Under the pieces are notes generated by a model. The model was not told the origin of the DNA. It ran no database searches and saw only the letters and a program-made list of their open reading frames with translations. From assembly GCA_033557685.1 (NCBI GenBank), contig JAWQRN010000406.1, forward strand, positions 1 through 30,164: a stretch of DNA of 30,164 nt, written 5' to 3'. Shown here in pieces: positions 11,784 through 22,900 of this stretch. Source of the stretch: Sperchopsis tessellata (lineage: Eukaryota; Arthropoda; Insecta; Coleoptera; Hydrophilidae). How positions within the stretch are numbered: position 1 is the first letter of the stretch; the number at the start of each line of letters is the position of its first letter. A program made the position numbers and the translations under genes.

Positions 11784-11874
11784 GTTTTGCTATATCTCTA
11801 ATTGAAGATTGCCGAAGGTTATCAGCAAAAAGCTCGTTCTTCTCCAACGAAGTATGAAACTGCGACTTAAGATG

Positions 11875-12413
11875 CTAGAGATGTGACGGTATTTACGTAA
11901 ATCCTACTCTGAAGCGGTATTTTTTATAACGCCGTGTCACCTATTCAATACTCCAGTAACATCAACAATTGATTATAGGGCTCTAGCATAGCTGAAGTCC
12001 GCTCCCAGTTTATTGGCGCTTTTATTTAAATTTGAAATAAGTAGCAGATTGGTCGAGCAAAAGCAACGCGTGATTGTTTTTTTTTTTGTTTTACTTAACC
12101 ATTGTGAGCCCTGTAAAATATAATCAGCACATTTCATTGCTTTTACTAAGAAATGAACAAAAAGTTTACTCTAATGTAAAGACAGACATATACAAATATG
12201 CTACTCATTTCAAATTTAAATCTAAGCGCCAATAAACTGAAAGTGGGCTTCATCCCCATCATTGGTTATAAGGTCATATAATCAATGGCGTCAGGCTTCA
12301 CTCTGGTTCATGGACCGGCATTACTGGTAATATACTGTTGATGTTACTAGAGTATTGAATAGGTGACACGGAAGTACATAAACCGCTTCAAAGTAGGAGA
12401 AACACCGCCACTG
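11875..12413. mobile_element. Foldback/MITE element with long inverted repeats, hAT-like ends
   Basis: Left arm 11875-12046 and right arm 12199-12413 are imperfect reverse complements. Shared blocks include CCTACT(C/T)TGAAGCGG, CGTGTCACCTATTCAATACT, GTAACATCAAC, CAGTTTATTGGCGCTT and TTTAAATTTGAAAT(A/G)AGTAGCA. The right terminus read inward is CAGTGGCGG, like hAT termini; the left is more decayed (TAGAGATGTGACGG). Candidate 8-bp target duplications TTAAGATG (11867-11874) and TTATGATA (12414-12421) match at 6 of 8 bases. There is no coding capacity, so it would be non-autonomous. The left arm lacks roughly 50 nt present in the right arm. Confidence 0.75.
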
Positions 12414-12772
12414 TTATGATATAGACTGAGAGCGAGGTGAAACCGACCAACTTCAAGTCATTCTAAACTGAATCAGACATTATACTTAACGACTGCCATT
12501 AAATACGCCCATAGATATCGCGCTTTGACTTAAACTTAAAAACAGATATATCATATCTAATCGGCTCCATTTCATACCCGAAAAAGCCATTCCAGTATAT
12601 GCCTAGTTCCTTGATTAACATATAATCGGGCTTTGGCCTCCTTTACGATCCATATGTCCAGATTATCGGATCTAAAACTTCACTAGTAATCGCCTATTAG
12701 CCCTCAGAATCAGCTAATTTTATTAATTATTTATTAATATAAATGTCTGCAAGTTACTCAGAAAATATAATA

Positions 12773-12793
12773 ACACACACACACACACACACA
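12773..12793. repeat. (AC)n microsatellite
   Basis: An uninterrupted AC dinucleotide run of about ten units. Confidence 0.95.
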
Positions 12794-13816
12794 GATATAC
12801 AATCGCGTATCAAACACCCGTGCACAAGTGTATTTCACCGCGAATTAGTCGTACCTTGTACGTGGTAGAAAAATATAGATTTTCTTTTAACCACGATCGT
12901 ACCTTAATGTTGATAAGATTTGAAGGATGCACCTTGGAACTTTATAGATAGCAGAGTAATCATGTTGTTATTATAGACTTCTTTATGTTCCCTTCGTGCG
13001 TATTGGGTATTTATATTATTCCAATTTCCTTCTTCCTTGGCATAATGTTGGTTATGCAAATTTCTCTTTTTGCCTATGTCACATTTCACTTTCAACCAAG
13101 CCTTGTTCGTATTACTACTAAAATTAACGTCTATAACATTACAAAGTTGGCCACCTTTCAAGTATTATAATAAACGAGATTTTATGAAAAAGCCATAGTT
13201 TATCATCAAATTAAATTTTAAAAAATTACTGAAATTTTCTATATAAATGTTCTTTCTGGGTGGTAACAACATGCATATAAATAATAACCGTGTAAATCTA
13301 TTACTTTAAATGCTCAAATTTACTATTAATTCACTCTTATTTAAACTTTTTTCGTATATGCAGAATTAACAGGTATGCTTGTAATACAAGATGTAACTAG
13401 ACAATTATCTACATAACATAATATTTTAAAATATTTACATATTTTTTCGTTTGTATTGTATTGTAAAACTTCAATTTTATAACATCTATGTAGCTTTATA
13501 CAAAATTGATTTGTTACAGTTCAATGTAGTAATTTTATTCTTTAAATTTAATTATAGTATCGCCATTTAGGTAATTTGTATAGTGAACATTAACCATAAT
13601 TAAAATCTTCAAGTTCACAGGAATGTTTTATTTTATTTTTGAAAATTTCAATTGAAAGTGAATAAACCAAGAAAATCAATCAAAAATCTACCAGGTTTTC
13701 TGAATCTTCGAATTTTTAAGGCATTTAAAATGAAATAATTCTAAGTTTAGGTACATACATTTTTTTTTCATTTTGTGGATTTGGAGCACCCCTGGGTACA
13801 AATTTTTGGTAAATGC

Positions 13817-13824
<8 letters not shown>

Positions 13825-13854
<30 letters not shown>
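13825..13854. repeat. (TA)n microsatellite
   Basis: A perfect TA run of 15 units. The open minus-strand frame across it (13688-13966) owes its IYIYIYI stretch to the repeat and is not a gene. From about 12430 to 14080 I see no gene. Confidence 0.95.
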
Positions 13855-13856
<2 letters not shown>

Positions 13857-14079
13857 AAAACAATTTGAAAATTGTTTAAAAACAAAGTTTCGACATTAAT
13901 ATCGCCCTTATGAAATATTCTGCGGGTTGCGTTTTTGCGTAAAGTCACTATATCACAGATAAACAAATAAACACTTTTTAAGTAATAATGAAAAAAGTTA
14001 CCCTGTATTAAATAATATACACCTACACGTACGTAAGTTTACAATTAATAATATAATCTAATATTATCGTATTAATTTC

Positions 14080-14910
14080 AATTTACACATATGTACTGTA
14101 GTTGCAGCAAAACCGACCAACACAGGCGCAACATCTTCGCTGATTTACCTTCCAAGCCCACTGAATTAGTCTTAATCAGTCCCATACAACGGGATATCTC
14201 AAACTCAGTAACAGGGAAAAAAACTGATCCTAATCAATGCTCGGGCCTCTACCATTCAAATAAATCCCAATGAACTCATCAGCGACGGAAGCAACGCTCC
14301 CACCAGCAGACATGAAGAACTGATTAATCTGATCTGCTGTTAACGCCATCAGTGTGGGGAACATGGTTCAAATAAGTCCTCATCTCTCTCCAAATGGTAG
14401 CGTTTGTGAAATTACTCAACAACTTGTAATAATCCCATGATGCCTCCAAACCATTCCGCTTGAAACGACGTATTGCCTTATCCCTCAATGACATCATGAG
14501 CCTAACGTTCGAAGTTATCCAAGATGCCGGCGACCTAGCGCACTTGACATACATCATGGGTGCGTGCCTGTCACACAAGGCAATAACATTATCACTCAAA
14601 CAATGTACCTTGTCATGCACTCCATCCATCAAAAATATGCTTCTCCAAGGTATCAATCGTAATTTGGAGAAGAACCTTTCCCGATCAAACCCAGAAATTT
14701 CTTCGTTGTTTAGGTGGAGCGCTGACAGCCAACAGAGCGAACATCAACGAATGGTCAGATATCCCATGCTAATCAACAACACCAACATCAGTGATCACAC
14801 AGTCATCAGTAGCTATAATCAGATCAATAAAAAAACAGGAAGATCCAAAACATCAGGTCAGAGAGTCAATCAGCTGCCTTAAACCAAGGCTATAAAGCAT
14901 GGAGTTAAAC
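14080..14910 (-). pseudogene. Non-LTR retrotransposon remnant: endonuclease end, linker and RT start
   Basis: On the minus strand from high to low coordinate the pieces are in element order: LGLRQLIDSL and SCFFIDLIIATDD, then GISDHSLMFALL (end of the endonuclease, with the SDH motif); after a frame change the 110-codon frame at 14656-14324 (DNVIALCDRHAPMMYVK, then WITSNVRLMMSLRDKAIRRF), which is the linker typical of jockey/CR1-like ORF2; then VTEFEISRCMGLIKTNSVGL near 14200, the start of the RT domain. Stops and at least two frame changes show decay. The plus-strand frame at 14460-14882 is a shadow. It shares family type with the 2.75-4.86 kb remnant. Confidence 0.75.
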
Positions 14911-14939
14911 ATTACAGTACAGCTATTATTATAATTTGT

Positions 14940-15192
14940 TAATGTATTGCTACCTTCATCTAATTGCTGTATTAATTCTTCGATTACTTGAAAGTTATAG
15001 TCAATTTCTTGAAGTGGTATTCTGTTACTGAATTGCATTGATCCAGTTTGACTATAAGATGTTTTAGCATTAACTTTTTGTACTGCAATTTCATATTTTG
15101 TATAATGCCATTGTCAAGCGGCTGCAAAGTAGACGTTTTGTTCAGTGGCAGAAATGTTAACTTAACATTAGTTAATTGGTAAATCTTAGGGT
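14940..15192 (-). pseudogene. Pogo/Tigger-type (DDE_1) transposase fragment
   Basis: The minus strand reads LTNVKLTFLPLNKTSTLQPL followed by DNGIIQNMKLQYKKLMLKHL. This is the highly characteristic block of pogo/Tigger/jerky transposases, N-V-x-L-x-FLPPNxTSxLQPLDQGII. After a frame change, NRIPLQEIDYNFQVIEELI matches the acidic C-terminal part. The asparagine where aspartate/glutamine are usual (LDNG for LDQG) is a divergence. It abuts the mariner fragment at 15195 and the non-LTR remnant at 14910, so it is a piece of a nested or rearranged cluster. Confidence 0.75.
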
Positions 15193-15430
15193 GGCATACG
15201 GCAATGTCAAGAAATGTCGCGGCATCCATCTTGCGGAGAGCTTTCTCATATCCAAATAATTATCGATTGAGCCTCATCAATCTCGCACTCTTTCACTCTC
15301 CGATTGTCCATCACCATATCGTGGATTTTGTTAACCATTTCCGATGTGGCGACCTCAATTGGCCCTTCTGAATGTTCGGCATTACTTGTGCTTGTACGCC
15401 CACAACGAAAATCATTAAACACGTGTGAAT
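15193..15430 (-). pseudogene. Mariner transposase N-terminal fragment
   Basis: The minus strand encodes FNDFRCGRTSTSNAEHSEGP, then IEVATSEMVNKIHDM and DNRRVKVR; then, after stops and a small gap, DMRKLSARWMPR. This is the helix-turn-helix region of a mariner transposase, with the hallmark GRPIEVATPE...VNKIHDMV...RRVKVREI...KLSARWVPR. The residues expected between VREI and the LHEQLGM-type helix are missing, which suggests a short internal deletion. The catalytic domain is absent; the pogo fragment takes its place at about 15192. Confidence 0.8.
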
Positions 15431-16147
15431 CATTTTAATCCATGGAGAAAAATCATAATATTTATCAAACTTTTATCAACACACGAAATTCACTTTTTTC
15501 AATTTTTGCAAAAAAAAAACGAGAGGTTGTCTGCTTTCAATGGCTGTCAAAAATAAACTAAAGTTCAGGTCTGTCTGAAAATTTAGTGTGGTTTAGTGTC
15601 AGATGCTATTTGACAAATGTTACATAAGATTTCCGATTGTGACGCCATCTATTAGAATTTTACCAGACTTATCATACTCCCACGTAATCAAATAGTAAAT
15701 TTTCTTTTTTTAAATTTTTAAAACACCGAGGCTTTTCACTTTTCTCGATAACAATAAATTTGGCGACAGATGCCGACGAACACCAAAAGTGCCACTGTTA
15801 AACGTTATTTTAAATGACATCTTCCTACGCATTTTTCAACTTTTTTGTGTAAAATTTTATATAGAATGGTTCTGTTTGAAAAAAATTCGTGGATTAATAT
15901 TTTATGGAAAATATCAAGAGGTTTTCCCCCAAAAGAATATTTATTTCATTTAATTAACCAGTGGTGCAATACCATTTGTATTAAAAATAAAATTGTTACC
16001 TTTGGAGGCCAACAACAAACATATTTTAGACAGGCGTTTCGTTTGGTTAATAGCCAAATGGGTTCAAAAATTTCGGTACGAAAATTATCTATTAGAACTG
16101 TTTCACACATGGCTACTGGAGCAAAAACTAAAATGAAACGCAGTTTG

Positions 16148-16272
16148 TAATTTCCTCTAAACCAGAATGAAACATATTGCCCATTAAAATTGATTCACTT
16201 TTTTGCATAAAATGTCAAAAATCTCGCATAGCCAGATCAGGTGAATAAAGCAGATATTTGAGGATTTTGCCT
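16148..16272 (-). pseudogene. Mariner/Tc1 transposase C-terminal fragment
   Basis: The minus strand reads LKYLLYSPDLAMRDF, a stop, then HFMQKSESILMGNMFHSGLE followed by EIT. This fits the end of the mariner catalytic domain, HPPYSPDLAPxDFxLFxxLKxxLxGxxFxSxEEI, where D of DF is the third catalytic aspartate. It lies upstream (in minus-strand sense) of the N-terminal fragment at 15.2-15.4 kb, so the two are not one colinear copy. Confidence 0.6.
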
Positions 16273-16689
16273 AATAAACTAAACAGCTATTTCAAAGTAC
16301 GAAAGGTATCCTTCCGTTGGAGCAGTAACCATTGACAAGAACCTCCATGTGGTCGTGTGTCGGAATCATCTCCATAGCCTCCATTTGTTGTTCTTTTTCA
16401 GTGTTTCCTATTGAGATATTAAAGCTACTAATTCAACTGACGATCCAAATATATTTTATTATTTATTTCTTTTTCATATTTTCTTTTAATCAAATTTGCT
16501 AGAATGTCCTGCGTGTTAGATGTGAGGAGTTGATGTAGATCTAGACATTTTTAAATTTTCAATTATTAAGGATTTAGTTTTAATACCTATTCCAAAGTTA
16601 CTTTTAATGTTTTGATCTGGGTTAGCTTTTATTTTTACTTTTAAAAATATAATACAACCAAATTATATTATAAATCATTTTTTTTTCAG

Positions 16690-16938
16690 TTGCTTCCAGG
16701 TGATCAAATTTGGACAGTAAATGATGAAGATGTAAAGTCAGCACCCAGGGAGCATGTTATAGCATTGGTGCGAGCTTGTAGCTCAACAGTCACATTAGTA
16801 GTGTGTCAACCTCCTGAACAAAAAGGTGCAAGAAAATCAACTCTCCTTTCAGCCAGTAAAAGAGCAAGGCTGAAGAGTAAACCATCCAGGGTTAGATTTG
16901 CTGAGAGTGTTTGTGTCAATGGAGCACCTCTGTTTCCA
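16690..16938 (+). CDS. Frmpd4: FRMPD-like exon 1 in window: C-terminal half of PDZ domain
   Basis: The acceptor is a poly-T tract ending in cag at 16687-16689 and the donor is gtaagt at 16939. The exon has 249 nt, or 83 codons, in phase 0 at both ends. It starts LLPGDQIWTVNDEDV, the strand and turn that follow the ligand groove in a PDZ domain, and continues through the last helix (REHVIALVRAC) and strand (TVTLVV). A basic linker follows (KSTLLSASKRARLKSKP). The TTG at 16690 is an internal leucine codon, not a start. The intron before it splits the PDZ domain, so at least one upstream exon is required. Reading past 16938 into the intron gives a spurious extension that ends near 17055. Confidence 0.88.
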
Positions 16939-19900
16939 GTAAGTTTTGTTATATTATTTATTTATTCATCAGTATCAAGTTATGATGTAATATGTACACA
17001 AACTACATACCTGGTATCCCACATATCAGCGAATGATCCAGAGATAGATATATAAAGATATATGTGTGTGTGTGTGTGTAGTGAATTGACGATAATAGTG
17101 GTATTTACACATCATACTTCCAACTTCTAATAATGGTATCTGACTCTAACTTAATACCTCACACTTTAAAACTTATCTAATACAATTTACTGTTTTCATA
17201 TTTTAGCCCTCTGCATTCTCTCTTGGTGACCTATGCGTTCCACCAATGGCCAACGTTTTGAAAGTGTTTTTAGAAAATGGTCAAACAAAGTCATTTAAAT
17301 ACGATGCATGGACAACAGTTCAAGATGTCGTTACTTCCCTCCAGACCAAATTGTGTCTTACAGCAACTGAGCATTTCAGTCTTGTTGTGGAACATATAAA
17401 GTCATTAAAAAGAAACAAACTTACTTTATTGGAACCTAGTGACACGTTGGCCAGGGTAAGTTTTTATAATGTATTTATTACATTACGAAGTTAATATTAT
17501 TTTTTAAATTTTAGATAGCATCAAGGCCTGGTGCCCACAAACTTAGGTGTTTATATAGAGTAGCTTTTGTACCTTCTTCTGCCGCAGCATTAGCTCAGAG
17601 TGATTTAGCAGCATTAGATTACTTATACACTCAGTGCTGCAATGATGTAATTCAAGAACGGTTTGCTCCTGAACTGCAATATGATACAGCGTTACGATTG
17701 GCTGCCTTACATATATATCAACATGCCCTAGCTAACAATATGTCTGCCTCAAAACTTACAATTAAGACTGTCGAGTAAGTACTTAAGTGTTTTATATTTA
17801 TTTATTGTCATCATCAAGTTTGAAATCATTTTCTCTTCTATCCATCACTGTTATTATACCAAGGATCAGTACAGTTGCAAGTTGTTAATCCACTCCAACT
17901 TCTAATTTCAGTTATAGATATTTCTGAAATAAATAAATAAATCTTTTATCGAACAGACATTCAGTACTTCAAAATAAAATAAACAAAAATAATATCATAA
18001 GAAAACAATTTAAAAAACCAAAGTATATTTAGAAAACCAAATAAAGTATATGTATATGTCACCCCATGGTCAGTGTTTATTCTGCCACTCACGCAACCTC
18101 ACTAAAATCACTTATAGAAACTCAGACTTGCTCATTAAGAAACGAATAAATAAATAATCAAAAATAACTAATGACACTTAAAAACCATCACATCCCTTAA
18201 ACCGAAGAAACTTTCTTTTAAAAACAATGATACTACTTCACTTCAAGCCCATACAACATTATATTATCCAAAGCAACAACACATGAAAAAGATCTTTTGA
18301 ATATCTCCAATATAAGCTTTGATATTCTTTGTATATTTATATTGTGCTCATCTGTTGTAAAGCGAATCCTATAGTAGAGATAACCCAGTTATACAAAACT
18401 TTATAATACAAACACATAGCATGATGACTTAGGTATCCCATCACTTAAACAATATTAATTAAAGCTTAATAAGCTATTTAAGAAACTAGAATTCTTCTTA
18501 TTTTAGATCCTACGTACAGGCACGCATAGCTTATAATTTACCTCAAGAAAGGCTTTATGTACATAAATACAAAAAAGGTATTGTGCATTGTGAATATTTT
18601 CAATTTTGGGTAATTTATAGAGTAGAAATTTTATATTTTCAAATAAAACAGTACTGAAAATGTTAAAAGTAAATAAATCAATGTTTTATATAAAATCTTA
18701 ACAGGACCAGATATTTTATGGAGCAATAAAAATATGACCAAAATTAGTATAAAACAAATTGTATAATTGTATCTAATGCGCTACGACAATGAATTGAAAT
18801 TTCTTTATAGTAAGCAAGGGCAATTTTGTGAATTTAACAGTGGCAATCAATCTGAGGTTTAAAATTATAACATCGAAATCAAACATATTCCCTTCTTTCT
18901 TCTTCAAACCCACCCCTTACAAATTAAAGATTAGACCTTAATATCTCGACCATTTTGTGATTTTTTCTTTATATGTTGTTACATGTAGTTTAAAACAATT
19001 TTCATTAAAATCTTCTATATGAATTTTCATCTCCATAACTCAAACCATTTGGGCACTAGTGAAAACACGGGCAAACAGACGGAAAGCACCACTTTTATCA
19101 AAAATTTACAGAATCTTGCAATTAATATTTGAAGATTCTGTGCTAATTTTCATCATCATAGCTCAAACTCTTTGTCTGCTAGAATGGCCACAAATAGACA
19201 AACATTATTTCAAACGCCATATTTTTGATTTCATGGGACACCAAAATGGATATTTCCACAAAAATCTCTGTAAAAGAAAGTAAAAATGTCCCATAAAACA
19301 ATGATGGAATTTCACCAAAGGTTTTTATATATTATGTTACATTTGTATAACTCTACAAAAATGAATGTATTATTTAATAATATATTGTATCATTTAAGAA
19401 TCCATGATGCCACTCTTTCGCAAACACAAGAAGCTGCGCTTTCTGTAAATGTGGTCCAATCAATGGATTCATTTGACTTACGTAACTCAATGCCCAAAAT
19501 AACCAACAACAAACTGAAGCTGTCATTATACAACATTGAGTAAGCCTAAAAAAATAAAGCCATTAAAGGTTGTTAGAATGGGTAATGGAATTTTACCCTC
19601 GGTTTTTTCCAAAAGGAACAAACACTGGACCTATAAAACCTACTGTCACCCAAAACATTGATATGGATAAAAATACAATAGCATTATGATTCATTATGAA
19701 TACAAAAATGTCAAAATTTACCTGTCAAAATTACATCAATATGTTGCTGCTGAAAACTTTTAGATGAATAGATGCAATATATCAAGGAATAGAAACAAGC
19801 AATTTAGATCAACATCTAGAATAACTAGAAACCACAAATTATTGTAGATTAGTGGATGAAAAACTCTTTGTAATGCAGTGCCCCAAGTCCTCTATGCAAT

Positions 19901-22900
19901 TCCTAAAGATATACGAAAAGACAGTGTATATTAAATAAATTATAACATTTATCAATCCCTTTCTTGACTCATTTGTGAAATCAATCCTAAAAATTATTTC
20001 AGATTTAAGAGTTAAGTTGTCTATTGGTTATATCAAATTTGATGGGTACAATCTGTTGAGTTTATCCACATTGAGGATATTATCGGCAATACTGTAGAAG
20101 GCTTGTTCACATTTCCTAGTTGAGCTCTTGCTACATATTATAAAGTACTCTTTCTATGTGACTATTTTTCCTTTTCAATTGTTATTTGCTTTGGTTTCTC
20201 CAATATTTAAAAGGAGAAAAACCTTGATGTGTCCAACTAAAGCGTAATAAGTCGCTCTACCATGTGAGGCTGCGGAGAGCCTCTCTGTCAGTCAGATGTT
20301 CTTCTTAGTGAAAAAGTTAATTATGCAAACTGAGCACCAAAGTTGTATGCCTTCCTTAGCTATTAGGCAGGGCAAGAGATTCCCAATGCAGATGATACTA
20401 AATTCTTTGGCTATCCATTTACGAGTTTGCAAGATTTTTATTTTATCTTGGAGTAGTACTGGTAGTATACTTAGGTAAGGGTTATCCTAAGATGCAGTAC
20501 AAACATACAGGTATAATGGTGTCCCATTAATGAGGACATCATCATTAGCCGAGATCTTCCTTAGCCGAAGCTCATGGTATTTGTTGTTATCAGAGCAGTT
20601 TATATGTTCCGTAGGGATTTTCAACATATCACAGTCCAAATTGTTCAAAACATTTATAATATTTTTCTGTATAGTCCCCTTGACTCATTAGGGAAACTAG
20701 TTAACTAGAGAATGCTCAGTGCCTTGCCACACAGATCCAACAGATCCTTTGACATTTAACCTACAAAAAGAGATTATGCAGTATGGTCAATGCAGTATAT
20801 TCGAATTTTACATGGTGATTTGTTCACGCTCAACATTAATTCACAATTAAGGCAAAATTTCACTCCAAGTTTAAATAACTTGATTTGAATGATTATATAA
20901 TGATGCATGAGTGACTCTACACTAAACTTTGTTTATATTCATTTGATGTTACCAGAAGTGTGCAAGTTTTGTTTGTTATTTTTAGTATTCGGAACATTCA
21001 TTGTGTCAATTATACAGTGATGTGATAGATATGGTTGATTTGTTAGATTGTGCAAACGTTTGCATGATATTTTAATTTGCCATTTTGTACTACTGTTCAT
21101 AATTATGTATATGAGTTTTTAAATTGTTAATGTCTACTTTAAAGCTTATATTATGTACATAAATGACTGTAATCCGAAATATACTAGTATTACTGCAATA
21201 TAAATATAGGTTATACTTAGTTTTTGTAGCACTGAAATAGCTACATCCTTTTTTTATATTTTCACACTTAGTTTCAATCGTTATATTTGATAGAGCTAAT
21301 ACATTGACTGTGACTATGATATGGATTTCCATATAATTTTAATTTTGATGGGCAACTGATAAAAGATAGTGGTCCATTCATACGACCACACCTCTTGGAT
21401 ATATACAATGTAAAACCTTAATAAATTAAACTCAACTTTAATAAATAATGAGTCAATCTTCAAAAGAACAACTAAAATTGTTTGGCTTGTTCGTTGACAA
21501 TTTTTCAGGGTTTGATAGATAGAGGTTATTACAATGTTAATTATCATTCAAAAAGATACGCCATTCAAAAAGATACGCCATACAAAACAGTACTCACTAT
21601 TCAACTATTCATTCTGAGATCTACAAAAAACTAAGACATAAACTTTTTTATGTATCTAGTTTCATACTTGTATAGTACAAATGATGTTTAATCAAGGATG
21701 TTTTCCAGCTCGTTTGTTTAGAATAGGTCTATTTTGTGACCCGTCTGTCAATGTGATAAAGTATGAATTGAAAATTTAAACCATACATAACTGACTAAAG
21801 TGTTTAGTCCCCATTACCAAAATTAGAAAAATAAAATATGTATTCAATAAGTTCTGCTGTTGGTAAATGATCCATTTGCTAGATGTATAAAAAATTTACT
21901 TCTTATGCGTTGTTACTGATTCTAATATGTAAGGCATATAAATGCGTAAATTTTACATTCATCTAAATTTGACGTTCATTAAAATTTTTGCTATTCTGAT
22001 CCCTACTTAGATTTAAAATAAAGGCACCTGCAAAATTTACATGTATTGTGTGGTGGCCATAAATGAAACATTTTTTTTTTTGCAGTCAGGCCCAAATTGG
22101 TCTATTAAAGCATTTTAGGTTAAGCAAGGGTATTATAAGATATTCAATGAATCAAGTTTGTTATGAAAATCCTTCTACATAGCACTTGCATAGTTGTTAC
22201 TAACTGATTGGGTCAAGATCACAATTCCCCCAGATCTGCAAATATTATTTATCTGCATTCATAAATATTACAAATCGACACATTAGTCCACTTTTACTAT
22301 AATTGCTTAAAAATATTCAAAATTTTATTAATTTAGTTGCTTAATTTTTAATGGTTTTATTACATTAATTTTTAGGCGAGACTTTGGTTTAGAACGCTTT
22401 GTACCTGCATCTTTACTAGAAAAAATGAAGCGCAAGGAAGTAAAAAAATTAGTTGCTCATTTCCTCAAGTTACATGCAAATATGGCTGGTCCAGGAAAAC
22501 AATTAACTGCCTTACAAGCAAAACTACATTACCTAGATCTTGTAAGTCAGTTACCAAGCTATGGAGCCAAATGTTTCTCGGCTGGTCCTAAAGCAGATGC
22601 CATGGAACGGGTGATATTAGTTAGTCCTAAATTTGGAATTAGTCAAATTACTGGAACTCGAAATTCTGTGGTAATTTTACTTTCTTTACTCAATTAATAA
22701 TTACTTTAGTTAAAATAGTTAAATGGTGTTACTTATTGAATACATTTTATAATACATCTATTTTCCAGCCTGTCCCAATTGCAAATATTGAAGACATGCG
22801 CAGAATAGAGGTACGAACCGAAGATGAATTGAGTAGGACAGTCTTGATACGCTTACAAAATGAACAAGCTATAACTGTCTCCCTTGAAGAACGCGATGCT

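Larger units (their letters stand above)
12430..14079. other. No gene seen
   Basis: This is AT-rich sequence with two dinucleotide microsatellites. Short open frames at 12904-13170 on both strands and at 13688-13966 lack recognisable domains, splice context or conserved motifs. Confidence 0.6.
17775..22375 (+). other. Large intron (4.6 kb) of the FRMPD-like gene, with repeats
   Basis: The intron is bounded by gtaagt and tttttag. It contains an exon-like stretch at 18507-18577 that would shift frame, a two-copy tandem repeat at about 19000-19205, a decayed non-LTR RT piece at 20385-20408 and its surroundings, and an exact 17-bp tandem duplication at 21545-21578. Short open frames at 19059-19543 have no recognisable domain. 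The rest is AT-rich sequence with no gene that I can see. Confidence 0.8.

Noticed and set aside
11820..11870. Possible histone H2A coding start after the CCAAT/TATA cluster
   Set aside because: Only a few codons agree, no ATG is in place and the frame breaks at once.
12631..12650. GGGCTTTGGCCTCC considered as a possible PDZ GFGF-loop exon
   Set aside because: Translation gives GLWPPL or similar in the relevant frame, with no flanking PDZ residues or suitable donor.
14460..14882. 140-codon plus-strand frame
   Set aside because: The opposite strand carries recognisable non-LTR motifs in order across the same bases; the plus frame has no domain.
15845..16150. 101-codon plus-strand frame
   Set aside because: It has a basic, low-complexity product with no motif, lies next to a mariner fragment and lacks splice or promoter support.
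18507..18577. Exon-like stretch (acceptor ttttag, product ESYVQARIAYNLPQERL, donor gtattg) in the large intron
   Set aside because: Its 71-nt length would shift the frame of the next exon, and the direct join 17774-22376 restores the family sequence exactly. At most it is a rare poison exon.
22425..22697. ATG-initiated frame treated as a separate small protein
   Set aside because: It is an internal part of FRMPD-like exon 4 read on into the following intron.
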